Made by a program: the position numbers and the translations under genes. 64,000 nt of DNA from CATOSP01 sp965205385 (lineage in GTDB: Bacteria > Chloroflexota > Dehalococcoidia > Lucifugimonadales > UBA3495): the NCBI GenBank assembly GCA_965205385.1, contig CBDBGS010000008.1:124001-188000 (forward strand), read 5' to 3'. Of this stretch, positions 50,715-61,779 are shown piece after piece. A model generated the notes under the pieces. The model was not told the origin of the DNA. It saw only the letters and a list, made by a program, of their open reading frames with translations, and ran no database searches. Numbering within the stretch: the first letter of the stretch is position 1; the number at the start of each line of letters is the position of its first letter.

Positions 50715-52352
50715 ATGCTGAAGCCCCATTACGACCAGGACCCCGTTCGGACGGCAATATACGCCCGAGCCTCTAGCGATGCCCAAGACGTGAACAATTC
50801 CATCGACGCTCAGATCGCTGGGTGCGAACAACACGCCGGCCGCACCAACATGGCGGTCGTGGCGACCTATATTGACGAGGCGGAGAGCGGAAGATCCGAT
50901 AACCGCCCACAATTCCAGCGGATGGTGGCAGACGCCACCTCCAGGGACAGGCCCTTCGAGGTTGTCCTCGTCTGGAAATTCTCACGTTTTTCCCGCGACC
51001 GCGTGGACAACGCAATTTATAAGAACCGGCTCAAGAAACGTGGCGTCCGCATCGTTTCCATCAAGGAACCGACTGACGACAGCCCCGCGGGCCAGTTCAT
51101 GGAAAGCGTCATAGAAGACGTAGACGCATTTTAGTCTGCCAATCTCTCTCAAGAGGTCCGCCGCGGGCAGCGAAAGGTCGCCGAGCGCGGCTATTGGCCG
51201 GGGAGAATCGCTCCGTATGGATACAGGCTAGAGAAGGTCCAAGAAGAGGATGGCAATGCTTACCACAACATCTTGGTTATAGATCCCATCACCGCTCCCA
51301 TAGTCCGCCGGTTGTTCGATGAGGCAATTGCGGGGCGGTCCTACTCGGACATGCGGGAAGGACTGAACCGCGAGGGTGTGCCACCGCCCACTCCGAAGAA
51401 CAATGTGGATTCCAGGTCGGAAACGTAGTCCGTCAACACCATCGCGGACTTACTCCACAAACGGCAATACGCTGGCTATGTCGTCTGGGGTCTCAACTCC
51501 ACAAGCGGCGACCCGCCCGTTATCGTCCGAGGCCTCCACGAAGCCATCGTTTCCGACGAAGACTTTGAGCTCGCTGGGAGGACCCTGGCAAGCAAGGCCC
51601 CCGAGGTAACCCATCCGAGGCAGACCGGCAGCGTGTATATCATGAGCCAGTTGCTCAGGCGCCGCCAGTGAGGGCATAACCTATTAGTCAGGCCCAGCAA
51701 GAACCAGAGTTCCCGCTATTACCAGTGCCGCACCCGCTGGCACGACGGAGCCGGGGTCTGCAACTGTCTCAACCTCAACATCCGGAGGTTTGAGGAAAGA
51801 TTCCTACAGGTGGCGCTGGACGACATCCTGTGTCCCAGCAACGTCCAGGCCGCCATCGCCAGAATCTCCGAGGAGGTGAGCGGCCCGTCACAGGAGCAGC
51901 ACGCTCGCCTTGTAACCATCGACCAAGAGCTCTCGGATATCAGGCAGCGCCAGGCCCGGGTGATGGAAGCCTATGAGAAAGGTGCCTACACTGTAGATGA
52001 CTTCGGCTGGCGTATGACACCATTGCGGGAAGCCGAGGCAGATCTGAAAGAGAAAAGGGCGCAAGCCGCGAGAGATCTCAGCGAACAGACAACCATGGCC
52101 TCCGACCCCCAGCAGGTCCTTGAATTCGTCAGGGAAGTCTCAGCCTTCATGGGGCATTCATCGCCCAAGGACCGGAATCAGATGCTCAAAAGGTTCATCA
52201 AGTGCGTGTGGATAGTGCCCGGTTGGGGGACGGTGGAGTACCGCATACCGCTGCCCAAAGACGCCAAACGCCCTCAGGCAACCGAACTGGTGCTGGCTCT
52301 CGATGAGCAAGTACCGCCTATTACACGTGCCGCCCCGCACACGCGGGGATAG
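50715..52352 (+). pseudogene. Large serine recombinase/integrase with three in-frame stops
   Basis: 545 codons in one frame. N-terminal resolvase domain: TAIYARASSDAQDVNNSIDA (catalytic Ser in the YARAS-S context), VVLVWKFSRFSRDRVDN and FMESVIEDVDAF; then a recombinase domain (RRGQRKVAERGYWPGRIAPY; SYSDMREGLNREGVPPPTPK), a zinc-ribbon region (SRYYQCRTRWHDGAGVCNC) and a coiled coil (RLVTIDQELSDIRQRQARVM). Stops: TAG 51132 (probably Tyr), TAG 51426 (probably Trp) and TGA 51669 (probably a zinc-ribbon Cys). The last codons run into the split CRISPR repeat, which provides the TAG stop. It is the best candidate for the enzyme that inserted the 27-kb element. Confidence 0.85.
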
Positions 52353-52355
52353 ACC
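52310..52355 (+). other. Right attachment junction (attR) with the 3' part of a CRISPR repeat
   Basis: AGTACCGCCTATTACACGTG CCG is followed directly by CCCCGCACACGCGGGGATAG ACC, the last 23 bases of the array repeat in the same orientation as array 2. The left arm is the inverted partner of 24996-25018. No further repeat follows within 100 bp, so the split repeat was the trailer-end repeat of array 2. Confidence 0.85.
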
Positions 52356-52507
52356 GGAGCGAGGCGCGATGTATATCGCGCGGGGACACCCGCGATCCCT
52401 ATTCAGAGTGAATTAAGCCGTTCAGAAACCACTCGCGTCAAAGGTCGTCAGGCCCCCTTCTGTGCCTCTCATACTGGGCCTCGTGACAGGGTGCGCGGAC
52501 AGGCTCC
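52356..52507. other. Former trailer of array 2, no gene; MITE 1 tip at right
   Basis: About 150 bp after the split repeat. It includes an inverted motif (GCGCGATGTATATCGCGC, 52364-52381) and ends in GGACAGGCTCCTA, the terminal 13 bases of MITE family 1, directly before a MITE family 2 copy. Confidence 0.5.
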
Positions 52508-52656
52508 TAGTATTACAACGACGGATTGCCAAATATGGTGTCTTATCCTTCGCATTCGGCCACGAGCGAGAAATCGCGGTACGCTCATGGCAATAGGTTC
52601 AGGTCCAAATCGGTCGCGAAAATCACCCTGTCATAGAAACCGTAGTTGTAATACTA
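52508..52656. mobile_element. MITE family 2, copy b (inverted)
   Basis: 149 bp, starting TAGTATTACAACGACGG and ending with its near complement (one mismatch: CCGTAGTTGTAATACTA). It is the reverse of copy a at 11853. It shares its first TAG with a MITE 1 tip and its last TA with the IS630 element that follows. Confidence 0.9.
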
Positions 52657-53902
52657 AACCAAAGCCAAGGTGGGATGTGCATTTGCCGGGAGTTGTGAAT
52701 CAGGCCGGAAGTCTGACAGGATTGCCTCGGCCCTTGACTGGAGGATCGTCCGGCAGCGCCGTCTCACCTCTTCTTTCCGGTGGGTCAATCCTGCCAGGAA
52801 CCGGCCGACCCTCTCCTGCGCCGCTTCCCTGCTCCCGAGGCACAGATTGCCTGTAGCCTCTTCCCTGGCCCACCCCCAGATGGCTTCATCAGCGTTGAAG
52901 TCCGGGCTGTACCCCGGCAGATTCACCAGTTGCAGTTTCAGATTCGGTGTCCGCAGGTATTCCCGCATCGCCTCCCCACGATGGGCTGGCGCATTGTCCC
53001 AAATCACCTTCAAGGGCCCAGGATGCTTTTCTTTCAGTTGCTTCAGGAAGGCAACCGAGGTGCCCGAGTTGCTGTTGCCACCCAGTTCCATCCATTCCAC
53101 CTCCCCCGTCTCCAAGCATACCGCTGAGTAGTAGCTGGCCTTCTCCCCGTAGCTGGGACTGGTGGACTCCACCAGGGCAGGTTCTCCCTGCTGCACCCAC
53201 TTCCCCCGCAACTCCGCGTCCGCCCGGAAGTGGGCCTCGTCAGCGAAGAATATCCGGGCCCCTGCCCCCTGGGACTCCTCCCACATAGCGGCATACTCAG
53301 CCACGAAGGCTGCCCGCTTCTCCTCATCAGCCTTCAGCAACCGTTTCTTGGGCCGCTTGAAAGCAAATCCCAACCGGTGCAGCCAGTTCAGGCAACTGCT
53401 GCGGCTCAGGCTGGCGCCAAAGCTTTCCAGGACAAACTGCCTTACCGCCTTCCAATACCAGTTGGCCAATTCCAAGCCCGACGCCGCTGGCGATTGTTGC
53501 ACCGCCGCCTTCAACTCCTCCTGTTTCGCCTGGTCAAGGGTGGGGGGGAACCACCGGTCTGCTCGAAAATCAATGCCCTGGAACCTCCCTCACCGAAGGC
53601 CGATGCCCACCGCCCTATGGTGTGAGGGTCCCGGTCCAGCGCCTCTGCCGTGGCCGCCGCCGTCCACCCCTGGGCCAGCAGCAGCATGGCGTACCAGCGC
53701 TCCCGCTCCCGGGGCGTGGGCGCCAGAATCATCCGGCGCTGCAAGTCCTTCACTCCCAACTCCCACCGCTCCAGCGACCGCTCTATCTCCCTGACTCCCA
53801 TCATCCCCCCATCATCCCCCCATCACAACACGATTATCTGTCCCGTCTCTTACTCTCCACTTTACCCTGACTATCTGCGCTTTTCACCTTGGCTTTGGTT
53901 TA
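52655..53902. mobile_element. IS630-like element, copy D
   Basis: Perfect 18-bp terminal inverted repeats TAAACCAAAGCCAAGGTG (52655-52672) and the complement ending at 53902. TA at both tips. About 1.25 kb. Confidence 0.92.
52657..53804 (-). CDS. IS630-like transposase, copy D (two frames)
   Basis: The N-terminal frame (53804-53511) has helical HTH domains: LGVKDLQRRMILAPTPRERE and AAATAEALDRDPHTIGRWAS. The catalytic frame (53514-52657) has RIFFADEAHFRADAELRGKW, LKVIWDNAPAHRGEAM and YSPDFNADEAIWGWAREEA for the DDE residues. The frames join at a run of six C (TCCCCCCAC, around 53548), which by -1 slippage would read PPTLDQAKQEELKAAVQQ, as expected from related proteins. This could be programmed frameshifting or a mutation. 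There are no other defects. Confidence 0.8.
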
Positions 53903-54052
53903 GCAGCCTGTCCGAGAATAAATTGTTGCTCCGACTATCGCCAGAGCAAGCTCGAATATTTATTGATATCGGCTGCACGTGAACTAATTAGGGTATCACC
54001 AGTGTTAATGTGGCCCGTTTCGTTGTGGGCTGGTATTTCTCGGACAGGCTCC
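53903..54052. mobile_element. MITE-like element with family 1-type ends
   Basis: About 150 bp with 14-bp perfect inverted ends AGCCTGTCCGAGAA (53905-53918 and complement 54037-54050). The outer AGCCTGTCC is shared with MITE family 1, but the interior is different. It lies between IS630 copy D and MITE 2 copy c without intervening bases. Confidence 0.75.
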
Positions 54053-54190
54053 TAGTATTACAACGACGGTTTCTAACTGATTTTCGCGACCGATTTGGAC
54101 CTGAACCTATTGGCATTACAGCGATTTCTCGCTCGTGGCCGAATACGAAGGATAAGACACCATATTTGGCAATCCGTCGTTGTAATACTA
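54053..54190. mobile_element. MITE family 2, copy c
   Basis: 138 bp, same orientation as copy a, with the same perfect 17-bp ends and two small internal deletions (about 8 and 4 bases). It is followed immediately by IS630 copy E. Confidence 0.9.
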
Positions 54191-55412
54191 GTAGTGGGTC
54201 AAACTTGATTCAGATGGTAATGTGAAGGATTTACCGAAGACGGTACTCTGACTCTGGACAGTGTGGATGGGAGGTGGTGGTATGGTCAGGGAGAAGTATG
54301 GGGTCCGGCTGACGCCGGAACAGCGGGACCAGCTCCAGCATTTGGTTCGCGCCGGAAAAGGCTCAGCCCGGGGGATCATCCGGGCACGGATTCTGCTCAA
54401 GACGGATGAGGGATGGAGCGCTCCCCAGGTGGCGGAAGCCCTGGATGTGGCCGAGGGCACTGTATTTCGGATCAAGCGGCGCTTCGCCGAAGCGGGGCTG
54501 GAAGGGGCGCTGAAAGACCGGCTCCAAGCCCATCGGTACCGGAAGCTGGACGACCGGGGTGAAGCCCACCTCATCGCGCTGGCCTGTTCCGAACCGCCGG
54601 AAGGGCATGGACACTGGACCCTGCGGCTTTTGGCGGGCAAGGTAGTGGAGTTGGGGTTGGCGCCCTCCCTATCCCACGAGACGGTGCGGCTGCACCTGAA
54701 AAAAACGCCCTCAAGCCGTGGCAGAAGCAGGAGTGGTGCATCCCCAAGGTGAGCGCCGACTTCGTGGCCCACCTGGAGGATGTCCTGGACCTCTACCCCG
54801 AACCCTATGACCCCCAACGGCCGGTGGTCTGCTTTGACGAGACCTCCACTCAGTTGCTGGCTGACACCCGGCCCCCGCTGCCCGCCCAGCCGGGGAGACC
54901 AACGCGGCAGGACTATGAGTACCGCAGGGAGGGCACCCGCAACTTGTTTCTGGCCTGTGAGCCCCTGGCCGGCTGGCGCCACGTGGCGGTTACCCAGCGG
55001 CGCACGATGCAGGACTTCGCCCAGCAGATGCGCTGGCTGGTGGATGAAGCCTATCCAGAGGTTGCGGTGGTGCGGGTGGTCTTGGACAACCTGAACACCC
55101 ACCGCATGGCATCCCTGTACGAGACCTTCCCAGCGGCGGAAGCCCGGCGGATCGCCCAGCGGCTGGAGTTTCACTACACCCCCAAGCACGGCAGTTGGCT
55201 CAATATGGCGGAAATCGAGTTCAGCGTCCTGTCTCGCTGCTGCCTCAAGCAGCGCGTCCCCGACGAACCAGCCCTCCGCCGGGAGGTCCAGGCCCTGGTC
55301 ATGGAGCGAAACGCCGCCCGAGCCACCATCAACTGGCGGTTCAATACCCAGGACGCCCGATTCAAACTTCACCGCCTTTATCCCTTTGATTCCTAACATG
55401 ACTGACTGCTAG
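54191..55412 (+). mobile_element. IS630-family element, copy E (intact)
   Basis: Left tip CTAGTAGTGGGTCA (54187-54200) and right tip CTAGCAGTCAGTCA (inward from 55413) form an imperfect inverted repeat. Its transposase is ~80% like copy C by eye. TA/CTAG at both ends. Confidence 0.82.
54282..55396 (+). CDS. IS630-family transposase, copy E (two frames, -1 frameshift)
   Basis: ATG 54282 follows GGGAGG. The N-terminal frame: MVREKYGVRLTPEQRDQLQH, TDEGWSAPQVAEALDVAEGT, APSLSHETVRLHLKK. A run of seven A (54700-54706) precedes the stop; by -1 slippage the protein continues NALKPWQKQEWCIPKVSADF into the catalytic frame (54749-55396) with CFDETSTQLLADTRPPLPAQ, VVLDNLNTHRMASLYETFPA and WLNMAEIEFSVLSRCC. 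No internal stops. Confidence 0.9.
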
Positions 55413-56029
55413 ACCAGACTTGCCCGGTGGCGCGCTTACTCTGGAAGCTGTGGTAGACATCAGTAGTAATGTCAGGACTGCTTCCAAGGACAGCTCCGGA
55501 TCAGGGTTTAGCGGTCGTGGAACCCATCGGGTTACTGGTCTCCTGGCACGACAAGCTGTCGTGGGCCTGCTCCTCCATACATTGGGGCTTAACTTTGGAG
55601 CTTAATTCCGGTGGGCGCCGCAGGCGCGGTCGCACCGCACCCACATCGCAGAGATTATCAGAGCTCTGGACCAGCCTGTCGCTTAAGAGGGCCCGGACCC
55701 TCTACTCGGTAATTCGAGGCGCTGCCACTGCCTCAGTGACGGTTAGGACGCCAGGCGTCATCCGGCTGTTGTGAGCCTCCGGTGGAGGACTGCTTTCGGG
55801 GGCGCCGGACCTACCGCATTCGGGCTAGTTCGGCTGGCTTCGTGGAAAGCATGGTTCTTGTTCAGACTTATCCCAGCCCTGTCATTCCGGTGAACTTAGG
55901 GAATCCATTGGCAGAATCTGACAGTTCCGTCAACTGCGATGGCGGATTGCGAGCTCTGTAATGCGGCCTTCGCCCGACCGGCGGCGGGACCGGGATTATT
56001 GCGAAAGATCCCCTCCCGGGTGACCGTAT
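55413..56029. other. Right end of island, no gene seen
   Basis: About 620 bp between IS630 copy E and the right direct repeat. Frames on the plus strand (for example LSLKRARTLYSVIRGAATAS, near 55680) have some protein character, but I cannot place them. This is the innermost right flank of the accessory region. Confidence 0.4.
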
Positions 56030-56126
56030 TTCCTTGATGGCCTATAGCCGCCATGCTATCATTGGGCCAGCCCTCTCATCCTCCCCGTGAGCTTTGTTAT
56101 TCGCGTGGCAGCCTCGTTTCGGCCTC
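56030..56126 (+). promoter_or_regulatory. Right 73-bp direct repeat; promoter of the ybeY operon
   Basis: 56030-56102 is identical to 5708-5780. It contains TTGATG (56034-56039), a 17-bp spacer and TATCAT (56057-56062), a good sigma70-type promoter placing transcription start near 56069, ~150 bp before the ybeY ATG. Because the promoter is here, a longer ybeY frame beginning at 56053 cannot be the real start. Confidence 0.8.
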
Positions 56127-56217
56127 AATTGGAAGAAGGTTTCACGTCTTTTCCCGCGTTCGTTGGCGAGACGCCCGGGGCAACCCAATTCTCGCGGTCC
56201 AGGAAGCGAATACCAGG

Positions 56218-56778
56218 ATGAGCGCCCACCCGCATCCGGTCCATCAGATAGATGTCTCGATTGACGAGCAATTCGCGGGGGAGGTCTCAGAAGGTTGGCT
56301 CCGTTCGGTGGTCGAAGTTGGACTCGACGCTGCGGTCAAGCAACTATCGGATGTGCAGGTAAGCCTGTTGCTGACGGACGATAGCATGTTGCGAGAGCTG
56401 AACCTGCAATTCCGGGGATTGGACGAAGTCACCGACGTACTCTCCTTCTCAATGGAGCACCCGGGGCACTGGGAGGGAGAGTTTAACGAGCCGAATAAAA
56501 GATTCCAAAAACCCGGAGAAACCGATGAGTTCGCATGGTCGCTGCCTCCGGGAGAACTCCCGCCCCTGGGTGAAGTCGTCGTGTCCTATCCTCAGGCGTC
56601 TCGGCAAGCGGCCGAACACGGTCATCCTGTCGACCGAGAATTGGCCCATCTTATAATTCATGGGCTCTTGCACCTTGCGGGACACGACCACGAAGAGCCG
56701 GAGGAACAGGCCAGGATGCAAGCTCTGGAGCGGACCGGGATGGAAGCGGTGTTCCAAGCGGGGAAAGCGCGCTCATGA
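56218..56778 (+). CDS. ybeY: Endoribonuclease YbeY
   Basis: A 186-residue rRNA-processing metalloprotein from ATG 56218 (MSAHPHPVHQIDVSIDEQFA). The signature is HLIIHGLLHLAGHDHEEPEE with the three zinc histidines in H-G-L-L-H-L-x-G-H-D-H; upstream are RELNLQFRGLDEVTDVLSFS and GEVVVSYPQASRQAAEHGHP. An insertion of ~25 residues between the two blocks (NEPNKRFQKPGETDEFAWSL) is longer than in E. coli. It heads an operon and its TGA overlaps the dnaX ATG. Confidence 0.93.
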   Translation: MSAHPHPVHQIDVSIDEQFAGEVSEGWLRSVVEVGLDAAVKQLSDVQVSLLLTDDSMLRELNLQFRGLDEVTDVLSFSMEHPGHWEGEFNEPNKRFQKPGETDEFAWSLPPGELPPLGEVVVSYPQASRQAAEHGHPVDRELAHLIIHGLLHLAGHDHEEPEEQARMQALERTGMEAVFQAGKARS

Positions 56779-58454
56779 CCACCCAGGTCTACTACCGGAA
56801 ATGGCGCCCCACCAGCTTCAGTGAACTGGTGGGCCAGGAACACGTGGCCATCACCCTGCGCCAGTCCACCAAGCTCGACCGCGTGTCCCACTCATACCTG
56901 TTCTGCGGGCCGCGCGGCAGCGGCAAGACCACCACGGCCCGGATCATGGCCAAGGCCGTCAATTGCCTAGACCTTCAAGATGGCGATCCCTGCAACGCTT
57001 GTTCCGTATGCCAGGCGGTCAACGACGGCCGGTTCATGGACATTATCGAGCTTGACGCCGCCAGCAACCGAGGCATCAATGAGATCCGGGACATTCGAGA
57101 TAAGGTAAACTTCGCTCCCGTCCAGGGCCGCCGCAAGGTCTACATCCTGGACGAGGCGCACATGCTTACCACGGAAGCCTCCAACGCCTTCCTCAAGACC
57201 CTGGAAGAACCTCCCGCACACGTGATATTTGTCCTCTGTACAACCGAAGCTCATAGAATCCTGGCGACAATCGCTTCCCGGTGCCAAAGGTTCGACTTCC
57301 GCCGTATTCCCTCGGAACAGGTTTACGGACGACTAGCCGAGATAGCCGAAGCGGAAGGCGTATCGGTGGACCCTGACGCTTTGCGGATGGTCGCCAGGTT
57401 CTCCGTGGGCAGCCTTAGAGACGCCGAGAACCTTCTGGAGCAATTGGTTGTCTCTTACGCCGATGGCGTCGGAGTCAAGCAGGTGGAAGACCTGCTGGGA
57501 CTCGGCCACGGCGAACGATGGCTGGAACTCACCAAATTCCTGTTGATGGGCAACACGTCCGGCGCTCTGGGTGTCATCAACGAAGCTGCCTGGGATGGCG
57601 TGGACCTGCGTCAGTTGCACCGCCAGACCACCGAGCTGTTGCGGGCGGCTATGCTCCTGCATTGGGGCTCCGACGCGATCGTTGACCTCCCAGACCAGAC
57701 CTTGTCCCAGATGAAGGAGTTGGTGGGCCAGCTTCCTCCCTGGCGGATCGTCAAGGCGCTAAAGGTGTGGGGCGAGGTGAACATGCGCTACGACGCCCCT
57801 TCGCCGCTGCCCCTGGAACTGGCTTCGGTGCAGATTTGCGACGACAGCTTGGCGCAGCCAGTCACCAGTGTGGCCGAGAACGCAAGAGCGTCGGCCCGCA
57901 CTCCAGCGGCCGGGTCGCCGCCGCCCCCTTCCGCCAGCAACCCACCGCCAGCCCCGGCTCCATCGGTGTCACAAGCTCCTTCGCGTCCCGCCGAACCATC
58001 GAGGCCCCCCCGTGACTCCGCGCCGCCCAGGCCCGTGCCCAACCCCGAGCCGGCGCCCCCAAGAGTGCCCGCGACAGATGACGGGTCGTTGGCCGCCAAC
58101 TGGTCTGCCGTGGTCAAGACATTGGGCAGGCACAAGGGCAAGAAGTATAATCTGGGGGCCCTGCTCCGGGATTGTAAGCCGGTGGATGTCTCGATGGAGG
58201 ATAATACGTTGGTCCTGCCCTTTACCCACAGGGCAAACCTGGAGCGGATGGAGGAAGAGATCGGCGACCCCAAATGCCGACGGCTGGTCGGAGATGCTTT
58301 CAACACGGCCTTCGGCGGTACTTACGAATTCAGACTCACTCTACTGGACGACAACCGCGATAACGGCGGCTCATCCGGTGCGGCGCAAAACAGCCCCCTG
58401 GTGCGCGTGGCCCTCGGCATGGGCGCCAGAATTATCGAGGAGGACCCGAAATGA
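56775..58454 (+). CDS. dnaX: DNA polymerase III subunit gamma/tau
   Basis: A 559-residue clamp-loader ATPase. It begins MTTQVYYRKWRPTSFSELVG, with Walker A CGPRGSGKTTTARIMAKAVN (about 43-62), the zinc module NCLDLQDGDPCNACSVCQAV, FMDIIELDAASNRGINEIRD, Walker B YILDEAHMLTTEASNAFLKT, and sensor I HVIFVLCTTEAHRILATIAS. After ~residue 360 comes a Pro/Ala-rich linker and a conserved C-terminal domain (NWSAVVKTLGRHKGKKYNLG). No obvious slippage site for a gamma form was seen. It overlaps ybeY and ybaB by 4 bp each. Confidence 0.96.
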   Translation: MTTQVYYRKWRPTSFSELVGQEHVAITLRQSTKLDRVSHSYLFCGPRGSGKTTTARIMAKAVNCLDLQDGDPCNACSVCQAVNDGRFMDIIELDAASNRGINEIRDIRDKVNFAPVQGRRKVYILDEAHMLTTEASNAFLKTLEEPPAHVIFVLCTTEAHRILATIASRCQRFDFRRIPSEQVYGRLAEIAEAEGVSVDPDALRMVARFSVGSLRDAENLLEQLVVSYADGVGVKQVEDLLGLGHGERWLELTKFLLMGNTSGALGVINEAAWDGVDLRQLHRQTTELLRAAMLLHWGSDAIVDLPDQTLSQMKELVGQLPPWRIVKALKVWGEVNMRYDAPSPLPLELASVQICDDSLAQPVTSVAENARASARTPAAGSPPPPSASNPPPAPAPSVSQAPSRPAEPSRPPRDSAPPRPVPNPEPAPPRVPATDDGSLAANWSAVVKTLGRHKGKKYNLGALLRDCKPVDVSMEDNTLVLPFTHRANLERMEEEIGDPKCRRLVGDAFNTAFGGTYEFRLTLLDDNRDNGGSSGAAQNSPLVRVALGMGARIIEEDPK

Positions 58455-58750
58455 ACCGCAACATGATGCGGCAGGCCCAGCGGCTTCAAGCCCAGCTACA
58501 GAAGGTCCAAGAAGAGCTGGAGACCATGACCGTTGAGGGAAGTTCCGGCGGCGGTGTGGTCAAGGTCGTGATGTCCGGTAAACAGGTGGTGGAGTCGGTG
58601 ACCATCGAGCCCGAAGCCGCCGAGGATGTTGACCTGCTGCAAGACCTGGTAGCCGCGGCTGTGAACGACGCTTTCACCAAGACCCAGGACATGGCCTCCG
58701 AAAAGATGGGCGCGATCACCGGAGGCTTGAAGATTCCCGGACTGGGGTAA
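58451..58750 (+). CDS. ybaB: YbaB/EbfC family nucleoid-associated protein
   Basis: A 99-residue DNA-binding protein. MNRNMMRQAQRLQAQLQKVQ and EELETMTVEGSSGGGVVKVV then VTIEPEAAEDVDLLQDLVAA and AVNDAFTKTQDMASEKMGAI follow the family closely. The usual gene order dnaX-ybaB-recR is kept. Confidence 0.95.
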   Translation: MNRNMMRQAQRLQAQLQKVQEELETMTVEGSSGGGVVKVVMSGKQVVESVTIEPEAAEDVDLLQDLVAAAVNDAFTKTQDMASEKMGAITGGLKIPGLG

Positions 58751-58757
58751 TCCTGGC

Positions 58758-59372
58758 ATGAGCATGGGACCCCTCCCCGCGGCGTCCCCTTCCCTGGCCA
58801 GGCTAGTGCAGGAGCTTCACAAACTCCCGGGCATTGGGCCCAAGAGCGCTCAGCGATTGGCCTACCACATCATTCGTACGCCCGAAGATGAAGCCCTGGC
58901 TTTGGCCGACGCCATTACCGGGGTCAAGCGGAACATCGTCCTATGCCAGGAGTGCCAGAACCTCACCGACAGCTCCCCCTGCTTGATATGTGACGAGCCC
59001 AGGCGTAACAGGGGCCAACTCTGTGTAGTGGAAGACCCCCTTGACGTGCTGGCGATGGAACGGACCCGCTGTTATTCAGGGCTATATCACGTGCTGCACG
59101 GTGTCATTTCACCCTTGAACGGTGTCAGGCCCGACGATCTCAAGCTTAAGGAATTGTTCGCACGGGTGGGCGGCGGCCAGGTTGAAGAGATGGTCATAGC
59201 CACCAACCCTACACTGGAAGGCGAGGCCACGGCGATGTACATCCGGCGTCACCTGGCGGGGACCGGCATGAAGATAACCCACCTGGCTCGGGGCCTGCCC
59301 GTGGGCGGGTCGTTGGAGTACACCGACGACCAGACCCTTAGCCGGGCGTTCCAGGGTCGGCAGGAGCTATAA
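58758..59372 (+). CDS. recR: Recombination mediator RecR
   Basis: A 204-residue protein with an N-terminal HhH (LHKLPGIGPKSAQRLAYHII), a C4 zinc finger (LCQECQNLTDSSPCLICDEP), a Toprim domain (LCVVEDPLDVLAMERTRCYS; VEEMVIATNPTLEGEATAMY) and a C-terminal Walker B-like ITHLARGLPVGGSLEYTDDQ. It works with RecO to load RecA on gaps; recO is the next gene, 1 bp away. Confidence 0.96.
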   Translation: MSMGPLPAASPSLARLVQELHKLPGIGPKSAQRLAYHIIRTPEDEALALADAITGVKRNIVLCQECQNLTDSSPCLICDEPRRNRGQLCVVEDPLDVLAMERTRCYSGLYHVLHGVISPLNGVRPDDLKLKELFARVGGGQVEEMVIATNPTLEGEATAMYIRRHLAGTGMKITHLARGLPVGGSLEYTDDQTLSRAFQGRQEL

Positions 59373-59373
59373 C

Positions 59374-60153
59374 ATGGCTCCGCCCCGCACGTATCACTGC
59401 GAAGCCCTTGTCCTCAAGCATATCCCGATCGGTGAGACCGATCTGCTGGTGACATTCTACACGCGCGACCGTGGTAAACTCCGGGCCGTGGCCAGGGGCG
59501 CCAGGCGTTCCAACAGCAAACTGGTAGGTCACGTGGAACCGCTGACCCACGCGTCCTTGTCATTAGCTCGCGGGCGGACCCTCGACTACGTGACCCAGGT
59601 ACAGGTGATCGAGAGCTTCGGCGCAATGAAATCCGACCTTGAATCTATTTCCAGAGGCTTTTACGTTGCCGAGTTGGTTGACGGGTTCGGCTCGGAAAAC
59701 GGGGCTAACGAACCTCTGTACAACCTGGCGTTGGACACGCTTCACGCCGTCTCCGGTGGTACGGATGTTGAACTGCCCTTGCGTTGCTTCGATCTTCAGC
59801 TTCTTGGTGCATCCGGGCTGAAGCCGGAGTTGTATCGATGCGTGGAGTGCCGTAATGAGCTTCTACCCGGCCGCCACCGGTTCAGCCCCGGACTCGGGGG
59901 GACCCTCTGCCTGGACTGTCGGCCTCCGGACGCGAATGTCTTGCCTTTGCCCGTGCAAGTACTCAAGGTGTTGCGCCTGCTGGACCGGAGCCGTCCGGGG
60001 AGTCTTCAGCCGTTGCGGATGAGCGATAACCTGAAAAAAGACCTACAAAGTCTGCTGGAATTAACCCTTGAATACTGGTTGGACTTTCAAATTCGTTCAA
60101 ATTCGTTCATAGAACAGCTTCATAACGAAGCCCACTCTGCGGTATATACGTAG
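59374..60153 (+). CDS. recO: DNA repair protein RecO
   Basis: A 259-residue protein. The N-terminal OB fold reads YHCEALVLKHIPIGETDLLV and FYTRDRGKLRAVARGARRSN. The central helical region includes YVAELVDGFGSENGANEPLY, and a zinc site is visible in LYRCVECRNELLPGRHRFSP and GGTLCLDCRPPDA. Length and order fit RecO beside recR. Confidence 0.95.
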   Translation: MAPPRTYHCEALVLKHIPIGETDLLVTFYTRDRGKLRAVARGARRSNSKLVGHVEPLTHASLSLARGRTLDYVTQVQVIESFGAMKSDLESISRGFYVAELVDGFGSENGANEPLYNLALDTLHAVSGGTDVELPLRCFDLQLLGASGLKPELYRCVECRNELLPGRHRFSPGLGGTLCLDCRPPDANVLPLPVQVLKVLRLLDRSRPGSLQPLRMSDNLKKDLQSLLELTLEYWLDFQIRSNSFIEQLHNEAHSAVYT

Positions 60154-60222
60154 GCAAATCTACCTAACACCCTGGAAAACCAGTCGCCACGGACTGGTGC
60201 GAAGGGTTCACGAGGTTTGTCG

Positions 60223-61769
<1,547 letters not shown>

Positions 61770-61779
<10 letters not shown>

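Noticed and set aside
56053..56217. 55-codon N-terminal extension of YbeY
   Set aside because: It begins inside the -10 region of the apparent promoter and is unlike YbeY. ATG 56218 gives a normal N-terminus.
56775..58454. Programmed frameshift in dnaX producing a gamma form
   Set aside because: No A-rich slippery run with a downstream hairpin was found at the expected two-thirds position.
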